In this document: positions 1-5,404 of the stretch, one piece after another
Layout: the number at the start of each line of letters is the position of its first letter
Numbering within the stretch: the first letter of the stretch is position 1
Assembly (NCBI GenBank): GCA_002508545.1
Contig: DAVH01000012.1
Span: 81,300-90,570, forward strand
From: Methanomassiliicoccus sp. UBA6
GTDB taxonomy: Archaea; Thermoplasmatota; Thermoplasmata; Methanomassiliicoccales; Methanomassiliicoccaceae
Length of the DNA stretch: 9,271 nt
Reading direction: 5' to 3'
Made by a program: the position numbers and the translations under genes
Notes under the pieces: model-generated
Told to the model about the DNA's origin: nothing
The model's database searches: none
What the model saw: only the letters and a program-made list of their open reading frames with translations

Positions 1-1304
1 TCCTCGATCAGGCGGTACACCACGTCGTTGGTGAACACCTTGAGCGGGTAGTTGGGCAGCGCCTCCTTGGCCTCCGGCAGCAGGTCGACATTGAAGCCGA
101 GGATCACCCGGTGGTATGTCTCGCCGTAAGCGGCGGCGTCGATGATGTCCTTGCGCGAGATCATGCCGGTGTCGTACTTGCGTATCGGTATGTCCGCCGC
201 CTTGCACTCGAAGGCGAGCGCTTCCAGCGAACCGATGGCGTCCGCCTTGATGTAGACGCCCGCTTCGACGGTCTCGATGTTCACCTTGGTCTCGTTGACG
301 ACCTCGTCCATGGCCTCGCGGACGTTGCCGGTCGCCGCGCGCAGCGGCCCTCCGGCGACGACGCCGTCGATGTTCTGGCACATCAGCTTCACGCCGATGG
401 CGGCGGAGACCTCCTTTACCGACTCGAAGCGGTCCTTGGGATCGCGGATCTCGTCCAGCGGGCGGGGTTTGAGGATCGCCTTCACCTTGGTGGTGATCGG
501 TTTTCCCTTCGTCCCCAGGATGACCGTGTCGCCCTTGTGCAGCGTGCCGGCGAAGATGATGACATCGAGCGTCGAGCCGAGGCCCTTCTCCTCCTTGACC
601 TCCAGGATTGTGCCCTGGGCCGGACCCTCCTCGGTCTTCAGCTGCTGTTCCAGGAACCTCTGCGCCAGGCCTATCAGCACCAGCAGGAGGTCCGGAAGAC
701 CCTCGCCGTTGCGGGCGGATATGGGCACCACGGCGATGGCTTTCGTAAAATCCTCGATGCGGTCGTAGCGGTCGGCGGAGTACCCGCGCTCGTACAGATC
801 GCCGATGATCTTGTACATCTTCTCGTCGAGCTTGGCCTTGGCCTCATCCGGCTGGTCCTTGTAGTTGAGGATGAACGGCGCGTTCTCCTTGGTCTCCCAG
901 CCCTCGATGAGGTCGATCTTGTTCATGGCGATGATGAACGGGGTCTTGAACCGCTTGAGGATCTGGATGGACTCTATGGTCTGCGGCTTGAGGCCCTCGT
1001 TGATGTCGATGACCAGAACGGCCAGGTCGGCGAGCGAGCCACCCCTGGCGCGCAGCGAGGTGAACGACTGATGCCCCGGCGTATCGATGAACAGCAGCCC
1101 GGGCACGTTGAACTTCCTGTTCCCGATGAGCGGCCGACAGACCTTGTAGATGTGCTCGATGGGCACCTCGGTCGCGCCGATGTGCTGAGTGATGAGACCA
1201 GCCTCGCGTTGCACGACGGCCGATCCCCGGATGCGGTCGAGCAGGGAGGTCTTCCCATGGTCCACGTGACCAAGAACGCTCACTATCGGCTGTCTGGTCG
1301 CCAT
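1..1304 (-). CDS. infB: Translation initiation factor aIF5B (IF-2 homologue), 3' end beyond window
   Basis: This is a GTPase that promotes ribosomal subunit joining and initiator tRNA placement in the cytoplasm. About 434 residues are visible on the minus strand; archaeal aIF5B is usually near 600, so domain IV and the end of domain III lie beyond position 1. The N-terminus starts directly with the G domain: G1 GHVDHGKT at residues 12-19, switch I around GLITQHIGAT (36-45), G3 DTPGH at 74-78 and G4 NKID at 128-131. It lacks the long N-terminal extension of eukaryotic eIF5B, as expected for archaea. The barrel domain II follows (EVKEEKGLGSTLDVIIFAG region). The ATG at 1304 gives the canonical start MATRQPIVSVLGHVDHGKT; there is no clear Shine-Dalgarno, and a TATA-like element about 26 nt upstream suggests a leaderless mRNA. 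In relatives infB directly follows ndk; here a foreign-strand cassette separates them. Confidence 0.97.
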   Translation of the reverse strand, partial: MATRQPIVSVLGHVDHGKTSLLDRIRGSAVVQREAGLITQHIGATEVPIEHIYKVCRPLIGNRKFNVPGLLFIDTPGHQSFTSLRARGGSLADLAVLVIDINEGLKPQTIESIQILKRFKTPFIIAMNKIDLIEGWETKENAPFILNYKDQPDEAKAKLDEKMYKIIGDLYERGYSADRYDRIEDFTKAIAVVPISARNGEGLPDLLLVLIGLAQRFLEQQLKTEEGPAQGTILEVKEEKGLGSTLDVIIFAGTLHKGDTVILGTKGKPITTKVKAILKPRPLDEIRDPKDRFESVKEVSAAIGVKLMCQNIDGVVAGGPLRAATGNVREAMDEVVNETKVNIETVEAGVYIKADAIGSLEALAFECKAADIPIRKYDTGMISRKDIIDAAAYGETYHRVILGFNVDLLPEAKEALPNYPLKVFTNDVVYRLIE

Positions 1305-1325
1305 GGCACTTCCGATAATGGAATC

Positions 1326-1343
1326 GATATTAGTACCTTTCCC
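1326..1343 (-). promoter_or_regulatory. Probable infB promoter (BRE + TATA-like), leaderless geometry
   Basis: Read on the minus strand, GGGAAAGG (BRE-like, 1343-1336) is followed by CTAATATC (TATA-like, 1333-1326). The TATA centre is about 26 nt before the A of the infB ATG at 1304, the usual archaeal TATA-to-start distance, so transcription would begin at or next to the start codon. The lack of a Shine-Dalgarno in front of infB agrees. The same CTAATATC octamer precedes the TIM-barrel gene at 7055-7062. This is pattern matching only. Confidence 0.45.
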
Positions 1344-1431
1344 AGCAGCGCGGAAAAGCCTGCCGGCCGCCCAGCCGAAAGCGCCCTTGTTGCTCGCTCT
1401 CATCCTCTGCGAAGGCAGGGGTCCCGCTTGA

Positions 1432-1445
1432 GAAAGCTTAATAAA
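1432..1445 (+). promoter_or_regulatory. Probable promoter of the ABC/HTH cassette (BRE + TATA)
   Basis: GAAAGC (1432-1437, BRE-like) is directly followed by TTAATAAA (1438-1445, TATA-like) in an AT-rich island inside otherwise GC-rich DNA. Transcription is predicted to start near 1467, giving a leader of about 135 nt before the TTG start of the ATPase. A weaker alternative TATA (CATAAAAAG, 1481-1489) would start transcription near 1511. No other strong promoter candidate was seen in front of the cassette. Confidence 0.4.
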
Positions 1446-1471
1446 TGTGGTAAATATTCCACATTTTGTGG
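1443..1471. promoter_or_regulatory. Operator-like palindrome with an extra half-site
   Basis: AAATGTGG (1443-1450) and CCACATTT (1459-1466) form perfect 8-bp inverted arms around the 8-nt AT-rich spacer 1451-1458. A third TGTGG at 1467-1471 pairs as another inverted repeat with CCACA at 1459-1463 (3-nt spacer). The element starts within the TATA-like box and ends at the predicted transcription start, a position where a bound protein would block the basal machinery. The small XRE protein encoded at the end of the same operon is the natural candidate ligand (inference). Confidence 0.5.
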
Positions 1472-1517
1472 TGATTAGACCATAAAAAGTGAAAGAAACA
1501 GCACAAGAGGCAGGGAA

Positions 1518-1604
1518 ATGACAACTACTGGACATCTCGATGGCACGCGGTCAAGGATATCGCCGGGGAACCATGCCGGCACAACGAAGGGGGAAGACCG
1601 TTGA
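1518..1604 (+). CDS. Possible 28-residue leader peptide/uORF before the ABC ATPase
   Basis: An ATG at 1518 lies 7 nt after AGAGG (1506-1510), a plausible ribosome binding site. It opens a 28-codon frame beginning MTTTGHLDGTRSR and ending at TGA 1602-1604. That stop overlaps the TTG start of the ATPase (1601-1603) in a 4-nt TTGA overlap, like the ATGA junctions further down the operon. The peptide is hydrophilic with no recognised domain. It could be a small protein, a leader peptide coupling ribosome entry to the ATPase, or chance. Its frame runs through the folded leader, so its translation would open that structure. Confidence that it is translated is low. Confidence 0.3.
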   Translation: MTTTGHLDGTRSRISPGNHAGTTKGEDR

Positions 1605-1617
1605 GGGCCATCGAGAT
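1534..1617 (+). promoter_or_regulatory. Structured mRNA leader enclosing the ATPase start site
   Basis: Three nested stems can be read by eye. The outer is 11 perfect base pairs, ATCTCGATGGC (1534-1544) with GCCATCGAGAT (1607-1617). The middle is 5 bp, CGGTC (1548-1552) with GACCG (1596-1600). The inner hairpin is 5 bp, GCCGG (1562-1566) with CCGGC (1576-1580). The TTG start at 1601 falls in the internal loop between the outer and middle stems, and the purine-rich ribosome binding site (about 1588-1596) lies at the edge of the middle stem. An 11-bp perfect inverted repeat at this distance is unlikely by chance, but its 3' arm is also the first codons of the ATPase. No known riboswitch class was recognised; folding energy was not computed. 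Confidence 0.4.
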
Positions 1618-2515
1618 CGACGGCCTCGGCAAGGTGTTCGGCGAGAGGGAGGTGCTTCACGACGTCTCGCTCACCGTGGAGAAGGGCGATATCTTCGCCT
1701 TCCTCGGCCCCAACGGGGCGGGCAAGACCACCGCCATGCGCATCGTGCTGGGCACCCTGGAGCCGACCAGGGGCTCAGCGAGGGTGCTGGGGGAGGACCT
1801 TGCCCTGTCCAGGGAGATGAGGGCGAAGGTGGGAGTGCTGTTCGAGCGCCACGGCCTGTACGAGCGGTTGCCGGTGAGGGATAACCTCGACCACTATGCA
1901 CGCCTGTTCGGGCTTACGGACCGCTCGAGCCGCATCGACGAGGCGCTGGAGATGGTCGGCCTGCAGGACCGTGCGGGCGACCGGGTGGCCGCCCTGTCGA
2001 CGGGGCTGAAGCGGCGGGCCGGGTTGGCCCGGGCGCTGCTCAACCGCCCGGAGGTGCTGTTCCTCGACGAGCCGACCAGCAGCCTGGACCCCCAGGCCCA
2101 GCTGGACTTCCGCACCTTGATCATGAAGCTGCGCGAGGAGCGGAGGATGACCGTCTTCCTCAACACCCACAACCTCGACGAGGTGCAGAGAGTCGGCACA
2201 AGGGTGGCCATCCTCGACAAGGGGAAGGTGCTCCTCAGCGGCACCTTGGACGAGGTGAGGTCGCCGGGCAGCTCCGAGGCCGAGGCCGTCCTCTCCTCGG
2301 ACGCGGAGGCCGCGCGGGCCGAGCAGCGGCTGACCGCCGACCGCCGGGTCAGGAGCGTTCGCCGCCAGGGGGCATCGCTGCGCATCGAGCTCGACGCCCC
2401 GCTGTCCGTCCGGGAGCTGGTGATGTGGGGGTTCGATGTCCGCGAGTTCCGCACCGGCCGGCGGTCCCTGGACGACGTCTACTTCGAGGTCCTGAGCAGG
2501 GGGTCGGCGGCATGA
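1601..2515 (+). CDS. ABC transporter ATP-binding protein (ABC-2/DrrA-like)
   Basis: This is the cytoplasmic ATPase that drives the permease encoded next. Visible motifs over 304 residues: Walker A GPNGAGKTT (36-44), signature LSTGLKRR (132-139, a relaxed form of LSGGQ), Walker B VLFLDEPTS (152-160) and H-loop His190 in NTHNL. The C-terminal SLDDVYFE (about 292-299) resembles the tail of DrrA/CcmA-type exporter ATPases. The usual Q-loop glutamine is replaced in VLFERHGLY (about 80-88), as I recall for some ABC-2 ATPases. TTG 1601 is the best start: it follows the purine-rich AAGGGGGAAG, gives the standard RAIEIDGLGKVFG strand, and no in-frame ATG is near. The stop overlaps the permease ATG (ATGA, 2512-2515), indicating coupled translation. 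Export is likelier than import because no binding protein is encoded; the substrate is unknown. Confidence 0.93.
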   Translation: MRAIEIDGLGKVFGEREVLHDVSLTVEKGDIFAFLGPNGAGKTTAMRIVLGTLEPTRGSARVLGEDLALSREMRAKVGVLFERHGLYERLPVRDNLDHYARLFGLTDRSSRIDEALEMVGLQDRAGDRVAALSTGLKRRAGLARALLNRPEVLFLDEPTSSLDPQAQLDFRTLIMKLREERRMTVFLNTHNLDEVQRVGTRVAILDKGKVLLSGTLDEVRSPGSSEAEAVLSSDAEAARAEQRLTADRRVRSVRRQGASLRIELDAPLSVRELVMWGFDVREFRTGRRSLDDVYFEVLSRGSAA

Positions 2516-3183
2516 GCGTGATATTCAGCGTGGCCAGGAAGGAGCTGTTCGAGCTCCGGTACAACAAGGGGGTGCTGGCATCCATCGCGGTGTTCACCCT
2601 CATATTCTGCGTCGTCAACCGGGCGGGGGGCTCGGACATCGCGCTCGTCCTCCTGTCGACGATGATGGGGATGTACGCGGCGTTCGGGATCTCCGGGCAG
2701 GCGTTCAGCGGCGAGAAGATGTCGGGTTGCCTGGAGACCATGTTCTGCGGGCCGGTGGAACTGAGGGAGCTGTGGTTCGGTAAGATCTTGGGGACCATGG
2801 TCCCCGCGCTGGTGGTCGCGTACGCCTCGGCCGGCCTGGTGGCCGTCATGGCCGCCGCTCGATCGGCCCCCATATCCATGGGCCTCCCTTCGACCATCTA
2901 CCTGATCGCCATCCTGCCGGCCCTGGTGGCCGCGTTCATCGGGATCATGGGGTTCATCCAGCTGAACTTCGGCCCCCGGCACACGCGCATCCTGAGCACC
3001 GCCGCCCTGGTGCTCATCATCTCGTTGCTCACCGCCACCATGTCCCTCCCGATGGAGGGCAGCTTGATATCCTGGCAGGCGGTTGCGGTCATGGGTCTCG
3101 CCGCCGCCCTGCTCCTCACGCTGCCGACCATGCTGGTCGGCCGCCTGAGCAAGGAGCGGATCGTGCTGACCAGCGAGGTGTGA
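2512..3183 (+). CDS. ABC-2 type transporter permease
   Basis: This is the membrane partner of the preceding ATPase, 223 residues. Six hydrophobic segments are visible at about 19-36, 42-61, 92-115, 126-150, 160-178 and 190-210. The cytoplasmic loop GEKMSGCLETMFCGPVELRE followed by LWFGKIL (67-93) is the typical ABC-2 coupling motif (E-K-x-x-G-x-L-E-x-x...P-V...R-E-L..G-K-I-L). ATG 2512 is chosen because it overlaps the ATPase stop and gives the usual N-terminus MSVIFSVARKELFELRYNKG, an amphipathic stretch before TM1. Longer in-frame starts upstream would run back inside the ATPase gene. As a half-size permease it would work as a dimer. It is probably an exporter or membrane-stress transporter; the sequence does not identify a substrate. 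Confidence 0.9.
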   Translation: MSVIFSVARKELFELRYNKGVLASIAVFTLIFCVVNRAGGSDIALVLLSTMMGMYAAFGISGQAFSGEKMSGCLETMFCGPVELRELWFGKILGTMVPALVVAYASAGLVAVMAAARSAPISMGLPSTIYLIAILPALVAAFIGIMGFIQLNFGPRHTRILSTAALVLIISLLTATMSLPMEGSLISWQAVAVMGLAAALLLTLPTMLVGRLSKERIVLTSEV

Positions 3184-3185
3184 GC

Positions 3186-3575
3186 ATGGACCGTCTGACC
3201 AGGGTCGCGTTGGGCCTGGGCGTCGTCGCCCTCATGATGGCCGTCGTCCTGATACTGGAGCAGGTGGTGGAGGGCGTGTTCCTGCCCGTGGTGGTGTCGG
3301 TGGCCTGCGCGCTGCTGTTCTTCGCCATCTTCCGAGCCTACCTGACCCGCAAGGGCGAGGTCTACAAGGACGAGAGGACCCAGAAGATCCACAACTCGGC
3401 CCTGGCCATCTCCTGGTGGGTCGCCTACGTGGTCCTGGCGGGGGTGTACCTGCTCAGCATCGGAGGGATGCTGGACATGAGCCTCAACGGCTTCGTGCCG
3501 CTGATGTTCTTCCTCATGATCGGCACCTATTGGGCCGCGAAGACCTTCATCTCGTACAAGGGAGATGTCAGATGA
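3186..3575 (+). CDS. DUF2178-like small membrane protein
   Basis: A 129-residue protein with four predicted membrane segments (about 6-24, 30-50, 72-92 and 103-118). Between TM2 and TM3 lies a charged cytoplasmic stretch with KDERTQKI (61-68). A DERT-like motif before a third helix, next to a small XRE regulator, is what I recall of the DUF2178 family; its biochemical role is unknown. The start ATG 3186 is preceded by GAGGTG (3175-3180) at good spacing. A GTG at 3180 is also in frame and would overlap the permease stop as GTGA, adding two residues; it is less likely because it destroys the ribosome binding site. It probably acts with the transporter or the regulator, for example as a sensor or accessory subunit (inference). 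Confidence 0.75.
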   Translation: MDRLTRVALGLGVVALMMAVVLILEQVVEGVFLPVVVSVACALLFFAIFRAYLTRKGEVYKDERTQKIHNSALAISWWVAYVVLAGVYLLSIGGMLDMSLNGFVPLMFFLMIGTYWAAKTFISYKGDVR

Positions 3576-3766
3576 GGAACCGGATCAAGGAGTTCCGGGC
3601 CCGCCACGACATGACGCAGGAGCAGCTGGCGAAGAAGGTCGGCATCTGCCGGGAAACGGTGGTATACCTGGAGAAGAACGCCTACAACCCTTCGCTCCAG
3701 CTCGCCCACGACATCGCCAAGGCCCTGGGCACGACCATCGATGAGCTGTTCCAGTTCGACGATTGA
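3572..3766 (+). CDS. Small XRE-family HTH transcriptional regulator
   Basis: A 64-residue DNA-binding protein made almost entirely of one Cro/CI-type helix-turn-helix domain. Recognisable parts are RIKEFRARHDMTQEQLAKKVG (helices 1-2, about 4-24), the recognition helix ICRETVVYLEKN (25-36), and YNPSLQLAHDIAKALG followed by TTIDELF (38-60). This matches the short YozG-like regulators that commonly accompany DUF2178-type membrane proteins. It overlaps the preceding gene by ATGA (3572-3575) and is the last gene of the operon. There is no ligand-binding domain, so it probably binds as a dimer. The palindrome at 1443-1466 in the operon's own promoter is the likely target, implying negative autoregulation (inference). 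The reading of the family is firm; the target is not proven. Confidence 0.9.
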   Translation: MRNRIKEFRARHDMTQEQLAKKVGICRETVVYLEKNAYNPSLQLAHDIAKALGTTIDELFQFDD

Positions 3767-3782
3767 AAAAGAAAGGTGAACG

Positions 3783-3810
3783 GGGAGCTCTGCTCCCTAA
3801 GATATTTTTA
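3783..3810. terminator. Bidirectional terminator between convergent HTH gene and ndk
   Basis: GGGAGC (3783-3788), loop TCT and GCTCCC (3792-3797) form a 6-bp hairpin. On the plus strand it is followed by the T-rich tract GATATTTTTA (3801-3810); on the minus strand by pyrimidine-rich CTTTCTTTTTC (3777-3767). It lies between two convergent stops and could serve both transcripts, the U-rich tract being the more important part in archaea. Confidence 0.5.
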
Positions 3811-4260
3811 CTCCACGAACCAGGGGTCCGAGGTGCGCTGCCAGCTCAGGATCTCGTAGTCGTTGAAGAACAGCTCGATCTCCCGCTTGGCCGACTCGGG
3901 ACCGTCGGAACCGTGAATGAGGTTCCTTCCGGTCTGCTGCGCAAGGTCGCCGCGGATGGTGCCCATGGCCGCGTTCTGGGGGTTGGTGGCGCCCATCATC
4001 GCCCTCATCGAGGCGATGGCGTTCTCACCCTCCCAGACCATCACGAGCACCGGACCGGAGGTCATGTACTCGATGAGGCCGGGGAAGAACGGCTTTCCCT
4101 TGTGCTCGGCATAGTGGCGCTCCGCCAGTTCCTTGGGTATGCGCATGAACTTCATGGCCACGGGCTTGTGGCCCTTGGCCTCGATGCGCCTCAGGATCTC
4201 GCCCATGAGGCCGCGCTGCACGGCATCGGGCTTGAGCATGACGAAGGTGCGCTCCATCAT
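3808..4260 (-). CDS. ndk: Nucleoside diphosphate kinase
   Basis: It transfers the gamma phosphate of ATP to other nucleoside diphosphates through a phosphohistidine, keeping NTP and dNTP pools balanced. The N-terminal ERTFVMLKPDAVQRGLMGEI and the active-site stretch NLIHGSDGPESAKREI with the catalytic histidine are diagnostic, and the C-terminal NDYEILSWQ is typical. Length is 150 residues, normal for the family. Three starts are possible: GTG 4269 (overlapping the rpl24e stop), ATG 4260 and ATG 4257. ATG 4260 is chosen because GGAGTGA (4272-4266) sits 5 nt before it. It is the last gene of the rpl7ae-rps28e-rpl24e-ndk operon. In many euryarchaea infB would follow immediately; here the next gene downstream is the convergent HTH regulator. 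Confidence 0.97.
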   Translation of the reverse strand: MMERTFVMLKPDAVQRGLMGEILRRIEAKGHKPVAMKFMRIPKELAERHYAEHKGKPFFPGLIEYMTSGPVLVMVWEGENAIASMRAMMGATNPQNAAMGTIRGDLAQQTGRNLIHGSDGPESAKREIELFFNDYEILSWQRTSDPWFVE

Positions 4261-4265
4261 GCCGC

Positions 4266-4595
4266 TCACTCCGACGGCTCAGCCGGCGGGGCCGGCTTCC
4301 TGGTGGCCGGGGCCCGGCCCTTGCGGGCCTTGCTGGCGGTGGTCTTCTTGATCTTCTCGTCGACCGGGGCGGCGGGGGCCGCCTTGGTCGCGGCGGCGGC
4401 GAGGGCGATCTCCTTCTCCCTCTTGGCCGCGCGGGTCCAGGTGGTCCTCCTCGGGATCCTGCCCAGCTCGATCATGTTCTTGTAACACTTGTTGGTGTCG
4501 AACGTCAGCACGGTGCCGTCCTTCTTGACGAACAGCTTGCCGGTGCCCGGTTCCATCTCTGCTCCGCAGAAGGAGCAGACCCTTCTCTCGACCAT
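4266..4595 (-). CDS. rpl24e: Large ribosomal subunit protein aL24e, extended and with an altered zinc site
   Basis: A component of the 50S subunit. Residues 1-60 match the family: VCSFCGAEMEPGTGKLFVKK followed by DGTVLTFDTNKCYKNMIELG and RIPRRTTWTRAAKREKE. Two features are unusual. First, the zinc site normally uses four cysteines; here Cys7, Cys10 and Cys37 are present but the third is Asp33 (FDTNKC where FCSSKC is typical). Second, archaeal aL24e is usually about 55-70 residues, while this one has 109, with a roughly 45-residue Ala/Lys/Pro-rich tail that looks disordered and basic before an acidic end (EPSE). The gene starts 5 nt after rps28e; its stop overlaps a GTG that could start ndk. 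Family assignment is firm. Confidence 0.95.
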   Translation of the reverse strand: MVERRVCSFCGAEMEPGTGKLFVKKDGTVLTFDTNKCYKNMIELGRIPRRTTWTRAAKREKEIALAAAATKAAPAAPVDEKIKKTTASKARKGRAPATRKPAPPAEPSE

Positions 4596-4600
4596 TCAGA

Positions 4601-4816
4601 TCACCGTATGGATAGCTTGCGGGCCTCTCTGGAGGTCTCCCTAAGCATCAGTATGTCTCCCATGCGCACGGGGCCCATGATATTGCGGGTGATGATGCGA
4701 CCCTTGTCGCGGCCCTCGAGCACACGCACCTTGACCTGGGTGGCCTCTCCGGTCATGCCAGTGCGACCGATGATCTCCACCACTTCCGAAGGTATGCTGC
4801 TCTCGTCCTCAGCCAT
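4601..4816 (-). CDS. rps28e: Small ribosomal subunit protein aS28e
   Basis: An OB-fold protein of the 30S subunit near the mRNA exit channel. At 71 residues it matches the family: PSEVVEIIGRTGMTGEATQV (9-28), KVRVLEGRDKGRIITRNIMG followed by PVRMGDILMLRETSREARKL. The conserved C-terminal ETSREARKL is diagnostic. The start ATG 4816 follows GGAGGGA at proper spacing, 16 nt after the rpl7ae stop. It is co-transcribed with rpl7ae upstream and rpl24e downstream. Nothing unusual was seen. Confidence 0.97.
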   Translation of the reverse strand: MAEDESSIPSEVVEIIGRTGMTGEATQVKVRVLEGRDKGRIITRNIMGPVRMGDILMLRETSREARKLSIR

Positions 4817-4832
4817 GTGATTCCCTCCGCGC

Positions 4833-5204
4833 TCACTGCTTCAGCTTCTTCACCTGCTCGGCGAACCCGTCCAGCAGGGGCTTGGCCTTTCCAGCGTCCA
4901 GGATGGCGACCGAGGCGGTCGGCTTCTCCAGGCCCACGGCGTGTCCCAGCTCGGCCTTGGACGGCACGTAGGCGTATACGACGTTGCGCTCCTCGCACAG
5001 GAGGGGCATGTGGGCGAGTATCTCTGGGGGCTGGACGTCCTCTGCCATGACCACCATGACAGCGTCTCCCCGCTCGACCAGCTTGGTGACCTCGTTGGTC
5101 CCCTTGCGGATCTTTCCGGTGTCGCGGGCGGCCTCGACGATCTCGTAGGCCTTGTCCGATAGCTCCTTCGGCATCTCGAAACGAACGAACATTGGTTTTG
5201 CCAT
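4833..5204 (-). CDS. rpl7ae: Large ribosomal subunit protein aL7ae
   Basis: An RNA-binding protein that recognises kink-turns. In archaea it is both a 50S protein and the core protein of box C/D and H/ACA guide RNPs and of RNase P. Length 123 residues is normal. Visible motifs: GTNEVTKLVERGDAVMVVMA (35-54) contacting the K-turn, AEDVQPPEILAHMPLLCEER (54-73), and VPSKAELGHAVGLEKPTASV (79-98), the typical loop that confers K-turn recognition. GAGGTG (5215-5210) sits 5 nt before ATG 5204. It is the first gene of the operon, with a TATA-like element about 80 nt upstream. Confidence 0.97.
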   Translation of the reverse strand: MAKPMFVRFEMPKELSDKAYEIVEAARDTGKIRKGTNEVTKLVERGDAVMVVMAEDVQPPEILAHMPLLCEERNVVYAYVPSKAELGHAVGLEKPTASVAILDAGKAKPLLDGFAEQVKKLKQ

Positions 5205-5283
5205 TGTTTCACCTCATTCGGATGATTGCATCCTCATCATTCATCGGTTAAACGTGAATGCAAAAGGGACCAAAGTGATGGCC

Positions 5284-5298
5284 ATATTTATCTCTTGC
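5284..5298 (-). promoter_or_regulatory. Probable promoter of the rpl7ae operon
   Basis: Read on the minus strand, GCAAGAG is followed by ATAAATAT (5291-5284), a good archaeal TATA box. Transcription would start near 5262, giving a leader of about 58 nt that includes the strong GAGGTG ribosome binding site. The same AT patch read on the plus strand (CATATTTATC) could also serve the divergent hydrolase gene, starting near 5313; that is less certain. Confidence 0.4.
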
Positions 5299-5404
5299 GA
5301 GCCGGGGACCTCAAGGCGGGCGGCACGGAAGGTCGACCTGGCGGCGGCCAGAAAAAGCTCTTCTCGATGGAGCTGACAATGTTCACCGACGAGGAGGGTC
5401 GGAC

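Noticed and set aside
111..1478. A 455-codon open frame on the plus strand
   Set aside because: It is the antisense of infB, whose GTPase motifs are unmistakable on the minus strand. The plus frame encodes a low-complexity Asp/Val/Leu/Arg-rich product with no motif, as expected for a shadow in GC-rich DNA.
3180..3185. GTG 3180 as start of the DUF2178-like gene
   Set aside because: It would keep the 4-nt overlap pattern (GTGA), but the GAGGTG ribosome binding site overlaps this codon and fits ATG 3186. The difference is only two residues.
5219..5233. Short inverted repeat GGATG-ATTG-CATCC in the rpl7ae leader as a regulatory hairpin (aL7ae autoregulation)
   Set aside because: Only five base pairs and no visible kink-turn (no tandem GA pairs beside a bulge), so autoregulation through a K-turn is not supported here.
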